The notes: generated by a model from the letters alone, not told the origin. A DNA stretch of 64,000 nucleotides from Dryas octopetala (GCA_963921425.1 OY992837.1:469896-533895), one strand, 5' to 3'. Numbered from the stretch's first letter, positions 1-15,850 are shown. Numbers and translations are program-made.

Positions 1-830
1 AGGTAATAGTTACATGGATTGTTTCTTTCTTCCGAAAATAATAGGAAAATACAAATAGATGCCTCAACTTAACATGTTTTGGAATTAAGTGTGATTATAC
101 TCTTAAACGAGAGAGAGGTTTTTTAAAATTTTTTTGGTCTAATTACTTTTACGAAATTGGGCAAAATAAGAAATTGGCTGTTTAATTCAAACCAGGAGTG
201 AAACATTCTCTTTGAAGAAGCTGACCTTTGATGGGGCTCAAGGTCCAATCAGATGGCGTGCCCCTTAAATTTGGTAGAAAAGAGGAAGAACTAAATGTCC
301 ATGTTATATGATATATAATAGAATTATTACTGTAAAATGTGACAGGTTGTCCATTTAATTACATTACAATGATTAAAATGTTCCTTGTCTGTTTGGTGCA
401 TAGTTCCTTTATATTGATGGTCATCATGTAAAAACATTTGTGCAAATTAACCTATTCTCTTTATAGAAATCCTCCGTGTTGTAGGATTTGGCATATTATT
501 GCTGGGTTAACTTCTTACTTTCTGTGAAAATGTACTCTATTAAGTATTAATTACCTAATCTGTATTATGTCATACACATGCCTTCACACAAAAGTGGTCA
601 TTATTCCATACCTTTTAACTGTTGGAGACAACTTTATACAGTTCTTCTATGCACATGCCTTCACATATCTGAAGCAACTCATGAATATGCAATGTCACTT
701 TTTAAAACCAAAATGTTAATGGTTCCTTTATAGATTTGGATAAGTTTCTGGAGCTGTTAAGTTCTGAACTTACCAATAATTTATTTAAGGGTTTTGGTTG
801 TATATGAATTATTGGTTTTTCCCATTGCAG
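1..830 (+). other. Non-coding stretch before the first visible WRKY exon
   Basis: No exon is supported here. The stretch ends in a good 3' splice site (pyrimidine-rich tract and CAG at 828-830). The N-terminal third expected of a WRKY2-like protein is absent, so this is most likely intron, with the first exon or exons left of the window. Confidence 0.6.
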
Positions 831-3800
831 GGGTCTGATGTTGACTATCAAGCTCTTTCTTTTGAGCAACAACCAATGGAATTTGAGTTCCCAACGGAGT
901 TTCCGGAAGAAGCTAATGCAAAGAACTATGATGTGGATCCATCCATGGCTGATCTTAAAAAATTGAACAGTGTGATCATGTATACCAACTGCGCTGACTT
1001 GCAAATGTCTCATTCCAGTGTAGCTAGTGATCAAAACTCTCTTCCCAAAGAATTGATTCACAGGGAGGACATTGGGACCCATCACTTTTTGGAAGGAGAC
1101 CGTAAGGGGTCATACCCATCTGTGGGAATGGTAAGGACTTCAGAAGATGGATACAATTGGAGGAAGTATGGGCAGAAACAGGTAAAAGGTAGTGAATACC
1201 CGAGGAGCTACTATAAATGCACACATCCAAATTGTCAGGTAAAGAAAAAGGTGGAACGATCCTTTGATGGTCAAATAACGGAAATCATATACAAGGGAGC
1301 TCCTCATAATCATGCACAGCCTCAGCCTAATCGCCGAGCTGGAGCATCACGTGGATCAGCATTTTCATATGATGAGATGTCAGAGATGGGTGAAGGCAGT
1401 AGAACCTCTGTCCAAGTTGAAGGTGGGTCAGTTTGGACACATTTTCAGTCCAGCAAGGATATTAAAATTGGTTATGATGGGAGGGCTGATGGTCTGGAAA
1501 GGACACCCTCAACATCTGTTGTCACTGAGCTTTCTGATCCATTATCAACTACCCAAGGGAAATCTGTGGGTATCTTTGAATCAGCAGAAACTCCAGAGCT
1601 TTCATCCACACTTGCTAGTCATGATGATGATGATCGGGCCACCCAAGGAAGCATATCCCTTGGAGATGATGTAGATGATGAAGAATCTGAGTCAAAAAGA
1701 AGGTATGCCCTCTATCTTAAAGGTGTCTATTTCCAGGCCACCATGACTAAGCAGGATATATTTATCTCACGCATTGATTTTCCCTTCCAGGAAGAAAGAG
1801 AGCTGCTTGATTGAAACAAATTTAGCATCCAGGGCTGTCCGGGAACCAAGAGTAGTTGTCCAAATTGAGAGTGAAGTCGATATACTTGATGATGGCTATC
1901 GTTGGCGGAAGTATGGGCAAAAAGTTGTCAAAGGAAATCCAAACCCTAGGTATGCTCTCTCTCTCTCTCTCTCTCTCATGTGTGGTGTATTTCATCAAGT
2001 TATGAAATGGAAGAGTTAAAGAAGAAAATCCAAACTCTAGATAATCTATGGAAGAGTTATTCATCGTGTCTGGATTTCTGCCAAACTCTAGGTATTCATC
2101 ATGTGTAGATTTCTGCCAAGTTATGAACATGGGAGAGTTAAAGAAAATAAATAAATAGTGGATAACATTTTCTTGGTATCGTTTAGGCCCTGTTTGGTAT
2201 TGAATTCAAAAAAAAAAAATTCAAAAACTACGATTTATTTTGAAAATTAGAATTTTGAAAACTAATTTTTATAATCTAAAAATCTGTTTGGTATGAAAAA
2301 TCAAGTAAATTCCTCAATTTAATGATTTACAGTATCAACTCAACTAATCACGTATTTAAACAAAAACCACTCAACTAATCACAAATTTAAACATATGTAA
2401 AATTCTCATCACACATTCAAAGTAAAACTATGTGTTTCCATCAAATTTTCACTCAATCATGGAGACCCAGTCGATTGGATATGAGAATCAACTTGGAATT
2501 GGAGGAGGCAGAGTTCATCGAGCTTGGCACGATGAGTAGACTGGACTAGGATGATGATCTGGACGAAGATCGAACCCATCAGATATGAGAGTGGCGAGTT
2601 GCGATGACTTTCTCGGCAACCAAACAGAAAACTGCATTAGCTTGCTTCTATATTTGATACTCTTTTCAGATCTAAATTTGCCTCTATCTCTATCTCTATG
2701 GTCTTTATGAGAGATTAAGCAGAAATGTGGTGAAAGAGAGATTAAACAGAGTTGTGGTGAGGAAGAAGTTCGCGAAAGAAAAAAAATTTCCAGAAAACGA
2801 TGTTTCATCGTTTTCATAAAAGGGCATGTTTTTGAAATTTTTTCAGATATTTATTTTTCAAAATGATATGCCAAACGCATTTTCAATATTTTAAAACAAT
2901 TATGTATTTTTAAATAAGAAAAACTGTTTTGAGATAGGGTACCAAACGGACCCTTGGTTCTTCACATAAGTTAATAGCTCATTATCCTTATATTCACAAT
3001 GTTGGTTGCATAAAATCATGTAAGTGTATATGTTGGGGTATGTTCTGTCCTGATGGTGGTAAGATACAGGGCTTGTGCTTCCAATTATAAATATGTATGC
3101 AATTAATCTTTCTACTTATTCTCTATCCTATAGGAGCTATTATAAATGTACGAGTGCGGGATGTTCAGTAAGGAAGCATGTGGAAAGGGCCTCCCACAAT
3201 CTGAAATTCGTAATTACAACATATGAGGGAAAACACAACCATGAAGTGCCTGCAGCCAGAAACAGTAATCACATAAATTCAAGTGGCGGTAATGGACATC
3301 CAGGTACTGGCAATGCTCAGCCAGCTCTGGCATTACCTAGAAATACCAATATTCCAAAGCCTGAGACACAAGTACAAGATCTTGCACCTCATTTTGATAG
3401 AAAACCAGAATTTCATAATGAATACCTGAGTCCTAGTTTTCTTGGGAATTTCAATAATGACTTGAAATTTGGAGCTTCCTCCATTTACCAAATGAAATTT
3501 CGTCCTTTACAAAATACCATGCCGTATGGTTCTTTTGGACTAAGTGCTAATCACAATGTGGCCCATCAGGCTGGTTCTGTTGTCCCGGACTTCCCAATTT
3601 CACTGCCTTTGAATCTTCCCCCATCCGGGAATCTGCCTCTTGCTGGTTTTGATTTTAGTAATGGAAAATCAGTTTGTCCAGTGCAGCCTTATTTTTCAGG
3701 ACAGCAGCTGCAGGAGAATGATATAAGGTTCCTAAAGCCTAAACAAGAGCAAAAGGATGATAACCTTTATGATGCCTGCCTGCCCATCATTGATCAGGCA

Positions 3801-3866
3801 AATGCATCATTATCGACCTCATCGTCATTATTATATCATAGAATCATGGGAGGTTATCCATCCTAA
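831..3866 (+). CDS. WRKY2: WRKY2-like group I WRKY transcription factor, 3' part
   Basis: Three exons fit: 831-1702, 1791-1949 and 3134-3866 (stop TAA). The protein has two WRKY domains, each with an intact WRKYGQK, at about nt 1158-1178 and 1901-1921. Each is followed by a C-x4-C...HNH zinc site. The last intron splits an Arg codon inside the second WRKY domain, the usual intron position in group I. The linker has an acidic stretch and a basic ESESKRRKK segment, a likely nuclear signal. The wording around both domains resembles AtWRKY2/34 more than AtWRKY20, by recall. Group I WRKYs bind W-box DNA (TTGAC) in the nucleus; WRKY2 in Arabidopsis acts in zygote polarity, pollen and seed germination. 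The first domain has 23 residues between Cys2 and His where 22 is usual (an extra Pro before HNH). The 5' end lies outside the window. Confidence 0.9.
2186..2953. mobile_element. MITE-like non-autonomous DNA transposon in the WRKY intron
   Basis: The ends are inverted repeats of 14 bp matching at 11 positions: left GGCCCTGTTTGGTA, right (reverse complement) GGGTCCGTTTGGTA. Further inward, both ends repeat a GTTTGG(T/C)AT motif and AT-rich Gs/As, so the inverted symmetry extends past the tips. There is no coding capacity. I cannot see an exact target-site duplication, so the superfamily is open; the tips look Tourist/PIF-Harbinger- or hAT-like. It makes up most of the 1.2-kb intron. Confidence 0.6.
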
Positions 3867-4845
3867 AAATTTTGTTTTTGTTTTTCTTTGCTTCTAAAGC
3901 AGTCATCAACTGAGGCAGACTCTGCTTGCCTTATACTGGTGATCAAGGTTTTATTTTCTTGGAATTTTCTGTTGTGATAGTTTTTTTCTTCTTGTTTCCT
4001 ATCAAGAATCTTATAAAACTCCTACACAGATTTCATACAAAGGTTTACAGTTTCTTCATAAACTATATCAATAGGAATTAATACATACATAGTATTTCCC
4101 TTTTGTCTCTGTCTCTGTTTCTGGTGTGTATTTTGAGTTATTCTTGATTGCACTTTGCAAGTTGTCCGGAACCCGTGAGGATGATGATGCATATCAGTTT
4201 TATTTTAAAGTTGGAAGTCCTTGGAGCTGACCAAAATGTATCATTATGACGGACTCTGAATGCATGATAAATTTTATGACAAAAACGAAACTGGTTGTAG
4301 TCTTCTAGATACCATAAACCCTCACAGCACCTGTGCATTCATACAACATTACTCCCATGACCTTCTAACAAGGGAAGGGGATTCTAACAAACAGACACTC
4401 CAACCAAAAGCAAACAGAAGCAATTAGAAGTAATGCTAGAAATCAATTCAATTCATTCTCAAATCTCAAAATGATTAATGCATATGAAGCTATGAAAGGG
4501 CTTCTTCAATGAATGAAGCATTATAGAATCAATTTAGCACAGCAGCACCACAACTATCTCAATCAAATAACAAAACCCTTTGAAGAAAAAGATGGATTGA
4601 AAGCGAGCACATCCCATAAACCGCTCTTGATTGTTAATCATCATATTCATAGGCAAAAAAAAAAAGTAATACACATTCCATAAATTCCAAACCCCCAAAC
4701 CCATTGGCACTTGCACTGCCACAACAAGTGCTAGTCCGACCCCTACCAATCTACCACTACCCCAAGAACCAAACAAAAACCGACACGACACAGACACCAC
4801 GCCCGCCCATATATCCAAATATCCTTCCCATTCCATTCTTCTTCT
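3867..4845. other. WRKY 3' region and convergent intergenic DNA
   Basis: This holds the WRKY 3' UTR and, towards the right, the 3' UTR of the reverse-strand zinc-finger gene. The genes are tail to tail. I see no other gene; the short open frames here have no recognisable content. Confidence 0.5.
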
Positions 4846-5169
4846 TCACTTCTTGAGGCTACCGCGCACGCCAGGACGTGGCTTCACAGAGGGTTCGGCC
4901 ACTTGGCTAGTGCTCGCGTGACGGTCCACAAGCTTGTCCTCCTCAAAAGGCATCTTCGGGTGCTTTGCATCGTGATGAATCTGCATGGACTTGATGTCCG
5001 GCGCCGTGATCTTGCAGTGCGGGCACTCCAGCTTCGCGTGCCCACCCTTCACTTGGCCGGTCCGGTCGGCTATGCCCGCCTTGCCGCCGCCGCGATTCGT
5101 CGTCGCCGCGTCGATCTTGGCGGCGATCTCCTTGGCCGTGTGCTTCTTGGGCTTGGCTTTGCCTGTCAT
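4846..5169 (-). CDS. Small C2H2 zinc-finger protein (ZNF706/At-type, 107 aa)
   Basis: This is an intronless frame of 107 codons. The N-terminus is Lys/Ala-rich (MTGKAKPKKHTAKEIAAK), followed by a Gly-rich stretch. One C2H2-like finger lies at about residues 49-69, with CPHC as the cysteine pair and H/H as the histidine pair. The C-terminus ends in a basic PGVRGSLKK. It matches, by recall, a conserved plant family of about 100-110 aa annotated as ZNF706-like or C2H2-type protein; its function is not established. Coding GC is much higher than in the surroundings, which explains several long antisense open frames that I do not call. A TATA box lies 156-163 bp upstream of the start. The ATG at 5169 is the first in the frame and fits the family start. 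Confidence 0.88.
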   Translation of the reverse strand: MTGKAKPKKHTAKEIAAKIDAATTNRGGGKAGIADRTGQVKGGHAKLECPHCKITAPDIKSMQIHHDAKHPKMPFEEDKLVDRHASTSQVAEPSVKPRPGVRGSLKK

Positions 5170-5324
5170 GATCGGACGACTGAGGAGACAACCTTCCTTG
5201 ATTTGGCTATTGGACGGCTGAGATGAGATGGGCAGGCACAGGAAAAAGAAAACCCTAAAACTAAGACGGAGGGGGGAGGAGGTTGATGGAGAGAGATATT
5301 GAGTGCACGGTGTGTCTATAACTC

Positions 5325-5332
5325 TATATATA
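5325..5332 (-). promoter_or_regulatory. TATA box of the small zinc-finger gene
   Basis: TATATATA in a CTATATATAG context lies about 160 bp upstream of the ATG, which would place transcription start near 5295. The position and the lack of competing boxes support it; it is not tested. Confidence 0.5.
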
Positions 5333-5339
5333 GGGCTAT

Positions 5340-6247
5340 CTATCTTTGATGCTCACTTGATAGGATCTATGTGAGGTTGGTGACGTGGTGCAATTTAATT
5401 GGACACTCCAGTTAAGGTGTGCTTTGGTTCTTTGACTTTTCCTGACCTGAACCAATTGGGTTTCGAGTTATATATATATTTTTAAGCTAGAAAAATGCCT
5501 AATCCGTTAAAAAGTAAAAGTAATAGAATGTTGGTGATTTTAAGCTAGGGAGGGACGGAGGGTTGATTTCTACCCACGAAAATTGAGCTTTGTATCCATC
5601 TCAATTTTTCTTTTCAATAAAGTGATACTTTTCTCCACATTTCTACTCACTGTTAAATCGGTGCAGCTCCCCCAACCTTGGTCAGTCCGCGATTTGCCTT
5701 TTCCAGTTGAGAAACAAGTTGAAATAAGTCCAAGCTTCACGATGCTAGTACTTGTCCTCTTTGTTTTGGTAAAACAAAAGAGTGTTGTTTTAAACAAGAG
5801 TCGATCGATTTTGACAATTCAGCAGCCTAGCACCAATTTAATTCAAAAGAATATCTGCTGTAGCCAAACACAAGTTTGTGTTGAATTATGAGACGGCCAA
5901 ATTAAATTACACGACCTCTCATGTGATCGGTCTATTGATCAGAAGGTAGAAAAAAAAAAATATAAAAAACACTGGTCTTTATAAGTGGAGAGAGAAAGCT
6001 AATACTGTCATTGTACAGGCCATTACGAAACTACAGAGAAAAATTGGTCTGTAGTCTGTACCAATTGGCATCATATTATGAATGAAGGAAAAAACTGTGA
6101 AATGGGTGTTTTTACCAGGAGCTGTGTGCAAGGCAAGGATAACTATGGGCAGACATTATACTCAACAAATAGAGATCTAAGTGACTAGTAGCAAGCAAAA
6201 CCTGAAAAAAAAAAAAAAAAAAAAAAAGGGGGATTCCGAGTTCTATG
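5340..6247. other. Intergenic stretch, no gene seen
   Basis: This holds the upstream region of the zinc-finger gene and the 3' UTR of the phosphatase gene. There is a run of about 23 A at 6205-6227. Overlapping opposite-strand open frames at about 5570-5890 lack any recognised motif. Confidence 0.45.
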
Positions 6248-10580
<4,333 letters not shown>

Positions 10581-11444
10581 ATGGCCACTGCTTCACCAAT
10601 GGCCAGCCAGCTCAAGTCCAACTTCACCTCTCCAATCTCTAGAGCTTTGGTTGCACCCAAAGGCCTCTCTTCCTCTCCACTGAGGCTTTTGCCTTCTAAG
10701 AGACTCTCTTCCTTCACCATCAAAGCCGTCCAATCTGAAAAGGTACCTTTCTAATTTCCCCTCTGTATATATGATATGAACACATTATGTATGACAGTAT
10801 GTGTGTAAGCATACTTCTACATATACATTTCTATACATATGCATGAATGCACATGTGTATGTTTGTGTGTATTTTAGGTATGAGCACATGTGTATATATA
10901 TCATGTATTCAAAGGGGTCATTTGATATTGTTCTTATGGTTTGTTGTTGCAGCCTACTTTCCAAGTGGTTCAGCCCATCAATGGTGATCCCTTCATTGGA
11001 AGCCTGGAGACTCCAGTAACATCAAGCCCATTGATTGCTTGGTACCTGTCCAACCTCCCAGCCTACAGAACAGCAGTGAGCCCACTTCTGAGGGGTGTTG
11101 AGGTGGGCCTGGCCCATGGGTTTCTACTGGTAGGCCCATTCGTGAAGACCGGCCCATTGAGGAACACACCCTATGCTGGGGGAGCTGGGTCCTTGGCTGC
11201 TGCTGGTCTTGTTGTTATCTTAAGCCTTTGCTTGACAATGTATGGAATTGCATCATTCAAGGAAGGAGAGCCATCCACAGCTCCCTCATTGACCTTGACT
11301 GGCCGGAAAAAGGAGCCCGACCAGCTTCAAACGGCCGATGGATGGGCAAAATTCACCGGTGGCTTCTTCTTTGGAGGCATTTCAGGTGTCACTTGGGCCT
11401 TCTTCCTCCTCTATGTCCTAAACCTTCCTTACTACGTCAAGTAG
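10581..11444 (+). CDS. PSAL: Photosystem I reaction centre subunit XI (PsaL), chloroplast precursor, 217 aa
   Basis: Two exons, 10581-10742 and 10953-11444, joined in phase 0 at a GT-AG intron. The first about 50 residues are Ser/Ala/Lys-rich with few acids, a typical chloroplast transit peptide. The mature part carries PsaL hallmarks: [15 protein letters not shown], then [17 protein letters not shown], then the membrane segment with [19 protein letters not shown], and the C-terminal [19 protein letters not shown] helix ending in NLPYYVK. The length agrees with known plant PsaL (about 215-220 aa). PsaL sits in the thylakoid membrane, where it holds the PSI trimer interface in cyanobacteria and the PsaH/PsaO and LHCII docking side in plants. 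Tandem I-boxes upstream fit light regulation. Confidence 0.97.
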
Positions 11445-11910
11445 ATATTTGGTTCTGTCTTGCTTTTTCTTCAACCTGTAATATTGACTGTAATGTATGC
11501 TATTGTTTGTGAAAATCATATGTTTTATGTTTACCACTTTGTTCAACTTAATTACCATTTTAGTTGCCTGGCTAAGATAAAACAACAATTTATATATATC
11601 TGAATGGCCTAATGATCAAGGAATATGATTCCTTGAAAGCCCCATTAATGTTGATTATTACAGTCAAATGTACATCAATTGATGATTGTATCAAATCCCA
11701 AATATGTATATGTATATGAGATGCCATATAATTACAAAGCAATATATATAGTCATCAGTCATTACAGCATTTAAGCTTCAAAAAACCATAATGGAAATGC
11801 ACATAGGGGAGATAGAGAATCCTAATTTGGATTTGGCAATGATTTTTAGAGTCTTAAATATAATCACATCATTATCAATCACTTCTCCACCAATCTCTTT
11901 GGACAAATAC
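11445..11910. other. Tail-to-tail gap between PSAL and RIC4-like
   Basis: This holds the 3' UTRs of both convergent genes. I see no other feature. Confidence 0.5.
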
Positions 11911-12552
11911 TTAAGAAGAGGAGGCGTTAACAAGAGGTTCTACTGCATGATCTTGATGATGATCAGCTTGTGAAGGCATGGAGAGTTCAAATTGTTGCCT
12001 CCAAGAAACAGGGGAAACGGAGAGCAAATCAGGAGATATGAGATTGTCCCAACCCCTAATGGGGTCGGTTGTTGCAGAAGCGGCAGAAGCGGCACCATCC
12101 CAACCTATGTGTGTCACATGCTTCACATCTGTAGGACACCCTATTTCCATTTCCAGTACTTCTTCCATTTCATCATCCTTGTACACTATATGTCAAGGAA
12201 ATGGGCACAAGAGTAAATATAGACAATAGATAACATTAAGCAAATGTTAACTAAATCACCCATCTGTTGAGTGTTGAGAGTGAGACTTACCAAATAATTG
12301 AGAGAAAATCTTGAAACCCTTGAAGAGCCTATGAATACCAGTAGCTATGTTTGGTTTTGGAAGAGCCAGGGATCTAAATGAGTTCTTCATGCTTTCGCTT
12401 GATAAGCTATCTTCATCCTCTTCTACTTCTTTAGTTCCTTCAGAAAAATCATTAAAAAACAGATAAGCTATAGATAATTAAAATTGAAGGGCTGCATGTG
12501 AGTTGTTTACTTGTTTGTGTGTGAGTGTGTGAATGTGTGTGTGTGTGTTTGT

Positions 12553-12604
<52 letters not shown>

Positions 12605-12731
12605 TTGAAGATGGGTTATTTGTATCTGATTTTGATCTCCTGGGCGGCTGTACACCAACAGCAACACTTGATTCAGAAACACAACCAATTGTGAAAGGAA
12701 GAAGAACAAGTCTTTCCATTCGTTCTCTCAT
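11911..12731 (-). CDS. RIC4: RIC4-like ROP-interactive CRIB protein, 183 aa
   Basis: Three exons on the reverse strand: 12602-12731, 12291-12437 and 11911-12185; phases are consistent. The protein opens MRERMERLVLLPF, the conserved N-terminus of the RIC2/RIC4 subgroup. A segment with LPKPNIATGIHRLFKGFK precedes the CRIB motif at residues about 107-123 (IGCPTDVKHVTHIGWDG), with the His pair that contacts active ROP GTPase. RIC4 in Arabidopsis binds GTP-ROP1/ROP2 at the plasma membrane and promotes fine cortical F-actin in pollen tubes and pavement cells. The residues after the CRIB are variable, as usual. The first intron's donor is GTCTCT, immediately continuing into a (CT)n microsatellite; an alternative donor beyond the repeat would break the frame. 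RIC2 or RIC4 identity rests on recall. Confidence 0.87.
12556..12600. repeat. (AG)n microsatellite at the RIC4-like intron 1 donor
   Basis: About 22 AG units abut exon 1 of the RIC4-like gene; a (TG)n-rich tract lies just left of it (about 12513-12548). On the gene's strand the repeat reads (CT)n and supplies the bases after the GT of the splice donor. Confidence 0.9.
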
Positions 12732-13564
12732 TTTTCCATCAACAGCACAAGCGAGAGATGAAAGAAAGAAAGAAAGACAGAGATAAATGTGGAGAATAAA
12801 AATTGGTGGTTGAGGAAATGCAACTTGAGAGTGGAAATGGTTTGTTATAATAGTATGCACTGGCTTTATTATCAAGTTACAATAATTTTACGTATAAAAA
12901 AGTCAAGTTACATATGCAAGTCTGTTAGGTAGAGATGGAGAGAAATAAACAAATCAGTGTTTGCAAAACCCAAGTGATGGGTATGTTTGGACGTGGAATC
13001 AACATTAAGAAGGTTCGATTGTGAAGTTTAACCTAATAACACCCCATTCCCAACCCACATACAAACTTGGACACATAGGATAAACCAATTTAATTTTAAG
13101 TTCAAATCTCAGCAGTGCGTTGGGTTCTCCACTTCACTTACCTCTCTTACAGAATAAGCCACCAAATTCCCACATCTCTTTTTATCTTATTTCCTTTTCT
13201 CTTTTTTTGTTTGTTTACTTAATTTGGACTCTACCTTCAAGTAGTGTATACGAAGCCATCTTTCTTGGTTACAATCAAGCTCATGGCCAGGAAGACCAAT
13301 TGGGGTATTTCTTAGAAGCAGGGCATGTATGATTGATTGTAAGAATAGAAAAACAAAGTCGTTGGGGAAGAAGTGAAGAAAGCTACGGTTCTGGCTAAAA
13401 AAGAAGAAGAAAGCTACGGTTGTATTACCAACCACAAAAGACAAATAAAATGAATGACCTCATAGGACTCAACAAACTCTGAGGTTCATTGGAGCTCCAT
13501 TCGATAAGAGGCTCATTCAAGATGACACTGAGATTAGCAAACTCAATCTGTATTAATTAGACCT
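12732..13564. other. Gap between RIC4-like and PPR genes
   Basis: This is promoter and 5' UTR of the RIC4-like gene and the 3' region of the PPR gene. I see no other gene. Confidence 0.45.
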
Positions 13565-15850
13565 TCACCAATAATCTCCACAGGAGCAGCGACCATGCTT
13601 AAAATGATGGAATCTATGAATATCTCTCACAATTATTTCCCTATCTAAAAGCTGAGAAGTATATTTAATAAAGTTATGGCAATCAGTACACACTCTAAGG
13701 TTCTTCATTATCCGAATTGGTACCCCAGAAGTAGTACTTGTGCTAACGATGCCATAAGCAATTGCAAGTTTTTCACTGTGATAACCAATAAGTACTTCTC
13801 CTTGTTCTTCTTCTACGTCCTGCATCACCAGTTTCGCATCTGATGAATACCCAATTTCCTTCAGTCTTCCAATCAGTTCATCCAAGTACGAATATATCTC
13901 TGTGGAATGTGGATGGGACCTATCTCCCATGATGAAAGAATGGACTTGATTCTTCAATTGGATCCAAGATTGACCAGGGACTTTGTTTATTCCTCTCTGT
14001 TGCATCAAGCTCCTCATTTCAGCTGCTTCTTCCCATCTATGATTCCCAGCACACATGTTTGACAGCAAAACATAAGGTCCCTCATCAGATGGTTCAAGTT
14101 GAAGTAGTGTTTCAGAAGCCCACTTTCCCAGCTCTAAATTTTTATGAAGCCGGCAAGAAGATAGAAATGACTTCCAAACTGAACTCAAGTGAGAGATACC
14201 ATTTTCATGAATGAACTCCTTAGTCTCATCCAAGCGACCTGCTCGACCATAAAGATCAACCATACAAGTGAAGTGTTCAGCTCCGGGCTTGATGCCATAA
14301 ACTTCTTTCATCAAGCTGAAATATTTGCAGCCTTCTTCAACGAGCCCTGCGTGGCTGCATGCATTTAAAACCACCACAAAAGAAACCTCATTTGGTTTAA
14401 TTTGCTCTTTTATCATGAGTTCGAAAAGCCGAACAGCCTCCCTCCCTTGCCCATGTAAAGCACAAGCAGAAATCATTGAAGTCCACAGAACAACATTCAG
14501 ATCAATAGTTTGTTTAAAAATCAACCAAGCATCATTTAGGCTCCCGCATTTAGCATACATATCAATATATGAGGAACCCAAGTGAACATCTAGTTTGTAT
14601 CCAATCTTCTGAATGTGAGCATGGATGTGTTGACCGAGAAGCAAAATCCCAACGTTAGCACATGCAGAAACAATACTTGTTACAGAAAATCTATCCACCA
14701 TAATCTGTTCACGAACCATAGAACGAAAAGTTAGCAAAGCATATTCATACTCACCATTACGAACATACCCAGTAACCATTGAACTCCAAGACACAATTTC
14801 TGTCTTTGTCTCATCACAAGAGAAGTTAGAATTTGAAGTTCTCAAAGGCATGCTTTTGAATATTAGGGATGCCTTTTCCATTTTCCCACATTTGCAATAC
14901 ATATCTATTAATGAAGTCCGAAGAAACCCATCAATTTGAATACCAAACCTTACTAGACAGCCATGAATTTGTCTCCCTAGTTCCACAGAAAATAAGGATG
15001 AAGCCAAAACCAAAGCTACAGAGAAAGTTACTTCAACAAATGGAGAACCATTTTCCACCATCTCGTAAAGTAGCTCCAATGCATATCTTTCATACCCATT
15101 TCGCATCAGCCCATATATGATTGTATTCCAACTAGCAACATCTTTGAAGGGCAATCTTCTGAACAAATGAAGAGCCTTCTCCATATCCCCAATATGCATA
15201 TATGCACCCATCATTATATTCCAAGTAACTGTGTCTCTCTGTTTCATCATTTCAAATAACCTTTCTGCGTAATCAAAGGTGCCACATTTTACATAAACAT
15301 CAAGCATAGAGTTCTCTAACACCGGATCCAAGTCAATCCCATTTCTTAATATCCATCCATGAATTCCTTTACCCATCCGAAAATCGCTTAAACTAGAACA
15401 ACTCTTTAAGACGCTTGATAATGTAAATTGGTTGGGACAAACATGCTCAATTTGCATCTCTTTAAAAAGCTCCAACACCATTCTACTCGATCCACTTCGA
15501 GCAAACCCCGATATAAGTATAGTCCATGACCGGACATCCCTATCAGGCACTTCGGCAAACAACTTGTGCGCATCATCCAACCTCTTGGATTTCATATACA
15601 AGCTAATGACATAATTCCTCGCATTCAAATTTTGCAAAGAACCATTCTTGACCGATTTGGCATGAAGGGTATCAGCCAATGACTCATTTGGCAAATCACC
15701 CACTGTCCAAGATTGGTACCCACATTGTTGGAATCTTTGAAACTGAAATTGGTTGGTGGTTGTGATATAAGTGGCCCAGTAGATAAATTGGGTATGCTTC
15801 AAAATTAAATTAGAGGTTATGTATCTGGTGCTCAGACAACTCCATCTCAT
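13565..15850 (-). CDS. DYW-type PLS pentatricopeptide repeat protein, 761 aa
   Basis: Single intronless frame, as usual for this family. Degenerate PPR repeats of P, L and S types run from about residue 75 to 560, with repeated signatures such as SWTILISGF, SLIDMYCKCG and VVVLNACSHAGLVEEG. The E/E+ region follows with the PG box KVPGQSWIQL, then a DYW domain that begins at about residue 670 and ends exactly in DYW. The deaminase-like zinc site is intact: HSEK at 691-694 and CTDC at 721-724, plus CSC near the end. DYW proteins are RNA-editing factors that choose and deaminate specific cytidines in mitochondrial or plastid transcripts. The N-terminus is compatible with mitochondrial targeting but I cannot decide the organelle. 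The ATG at 15850 starts the frame. The target RNA is unknown. Confidence 0.93.
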   Translation of the reverse strand: MRWSCLSTRYITSNLILKHTQFIYWATYITTTNQFQFQRFQQCGYQSWTVGDLPNESLADTLHAKSVKNGSLQNLNARNYVISLYMKSKRLDDAHKLFAEVPDRDVRSWTILISGFARSGSSRMVLELFKEMQIEHVCPNQFTLSSVLKSCSSLSDFRMGKGIHGWILRNGIDLDPVLENSMLDVYVKCGTFDYAERLFEMMKQRDTVTWNIMMGAYMHIGDMEKALHLFRRLPFKDVASWNTIIYGLMRNGYERYALELLYEMVENGSPFVEVTFSVALVLASSLFSVELGRQIHGCLVRFGIQIDGFLRTSLIDMYCKCGKMEKASLIFKSMPLRTSNSNFSCDETKTEIVSWSSMVTGYVRNGEYEYALLTFRSMVREQIMVDRFSVTSIVSACANVGILLLGQHIHAHIQKIGYKLDVHLGSSYIDMYAKCGSLNDAWLIFKQTIDLNVVLWTSMISACALHGQGREAVRLFELMIKEQIKPNEVSFVVVLNACSHAGLVEEGCKYFSLMKEVYGIKPGAEHFTCMVDLYGRAGRLDETKEFIHENGISHLSSVWKSFLSSCRLHKNLELGKWASETLLQLEPSDEGPYVLLSNMCAGNHRWEEAAEMRSLMQQRGINKVPGQSWIQLKNQVHSFIMGDRSHPHSTEIYSYLDELIGRLKEIGYSSDAKLVMQDVEEEQGEVLIGYHSEKLAIAYGIVSTSTTSGVPIRIMKNLRVCTDCHNFIKYTSQLLDREIIVRDIHRFHHFKHGRCSCGDYW

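Noticed and set aside
4903-5226. Forward-strand open frames of 107 and 78 aa
   Set aside because: They are shadows of the GC-rich reverse-strand zinc-finger gene and show no family sequence.
12507-12600. Ser-Leu and Arg-Glu repeat proteins
   Set aside because: Translation of the (GA)n/(CT)n microsatellite; same for 16327-16536 and 19818-20090.
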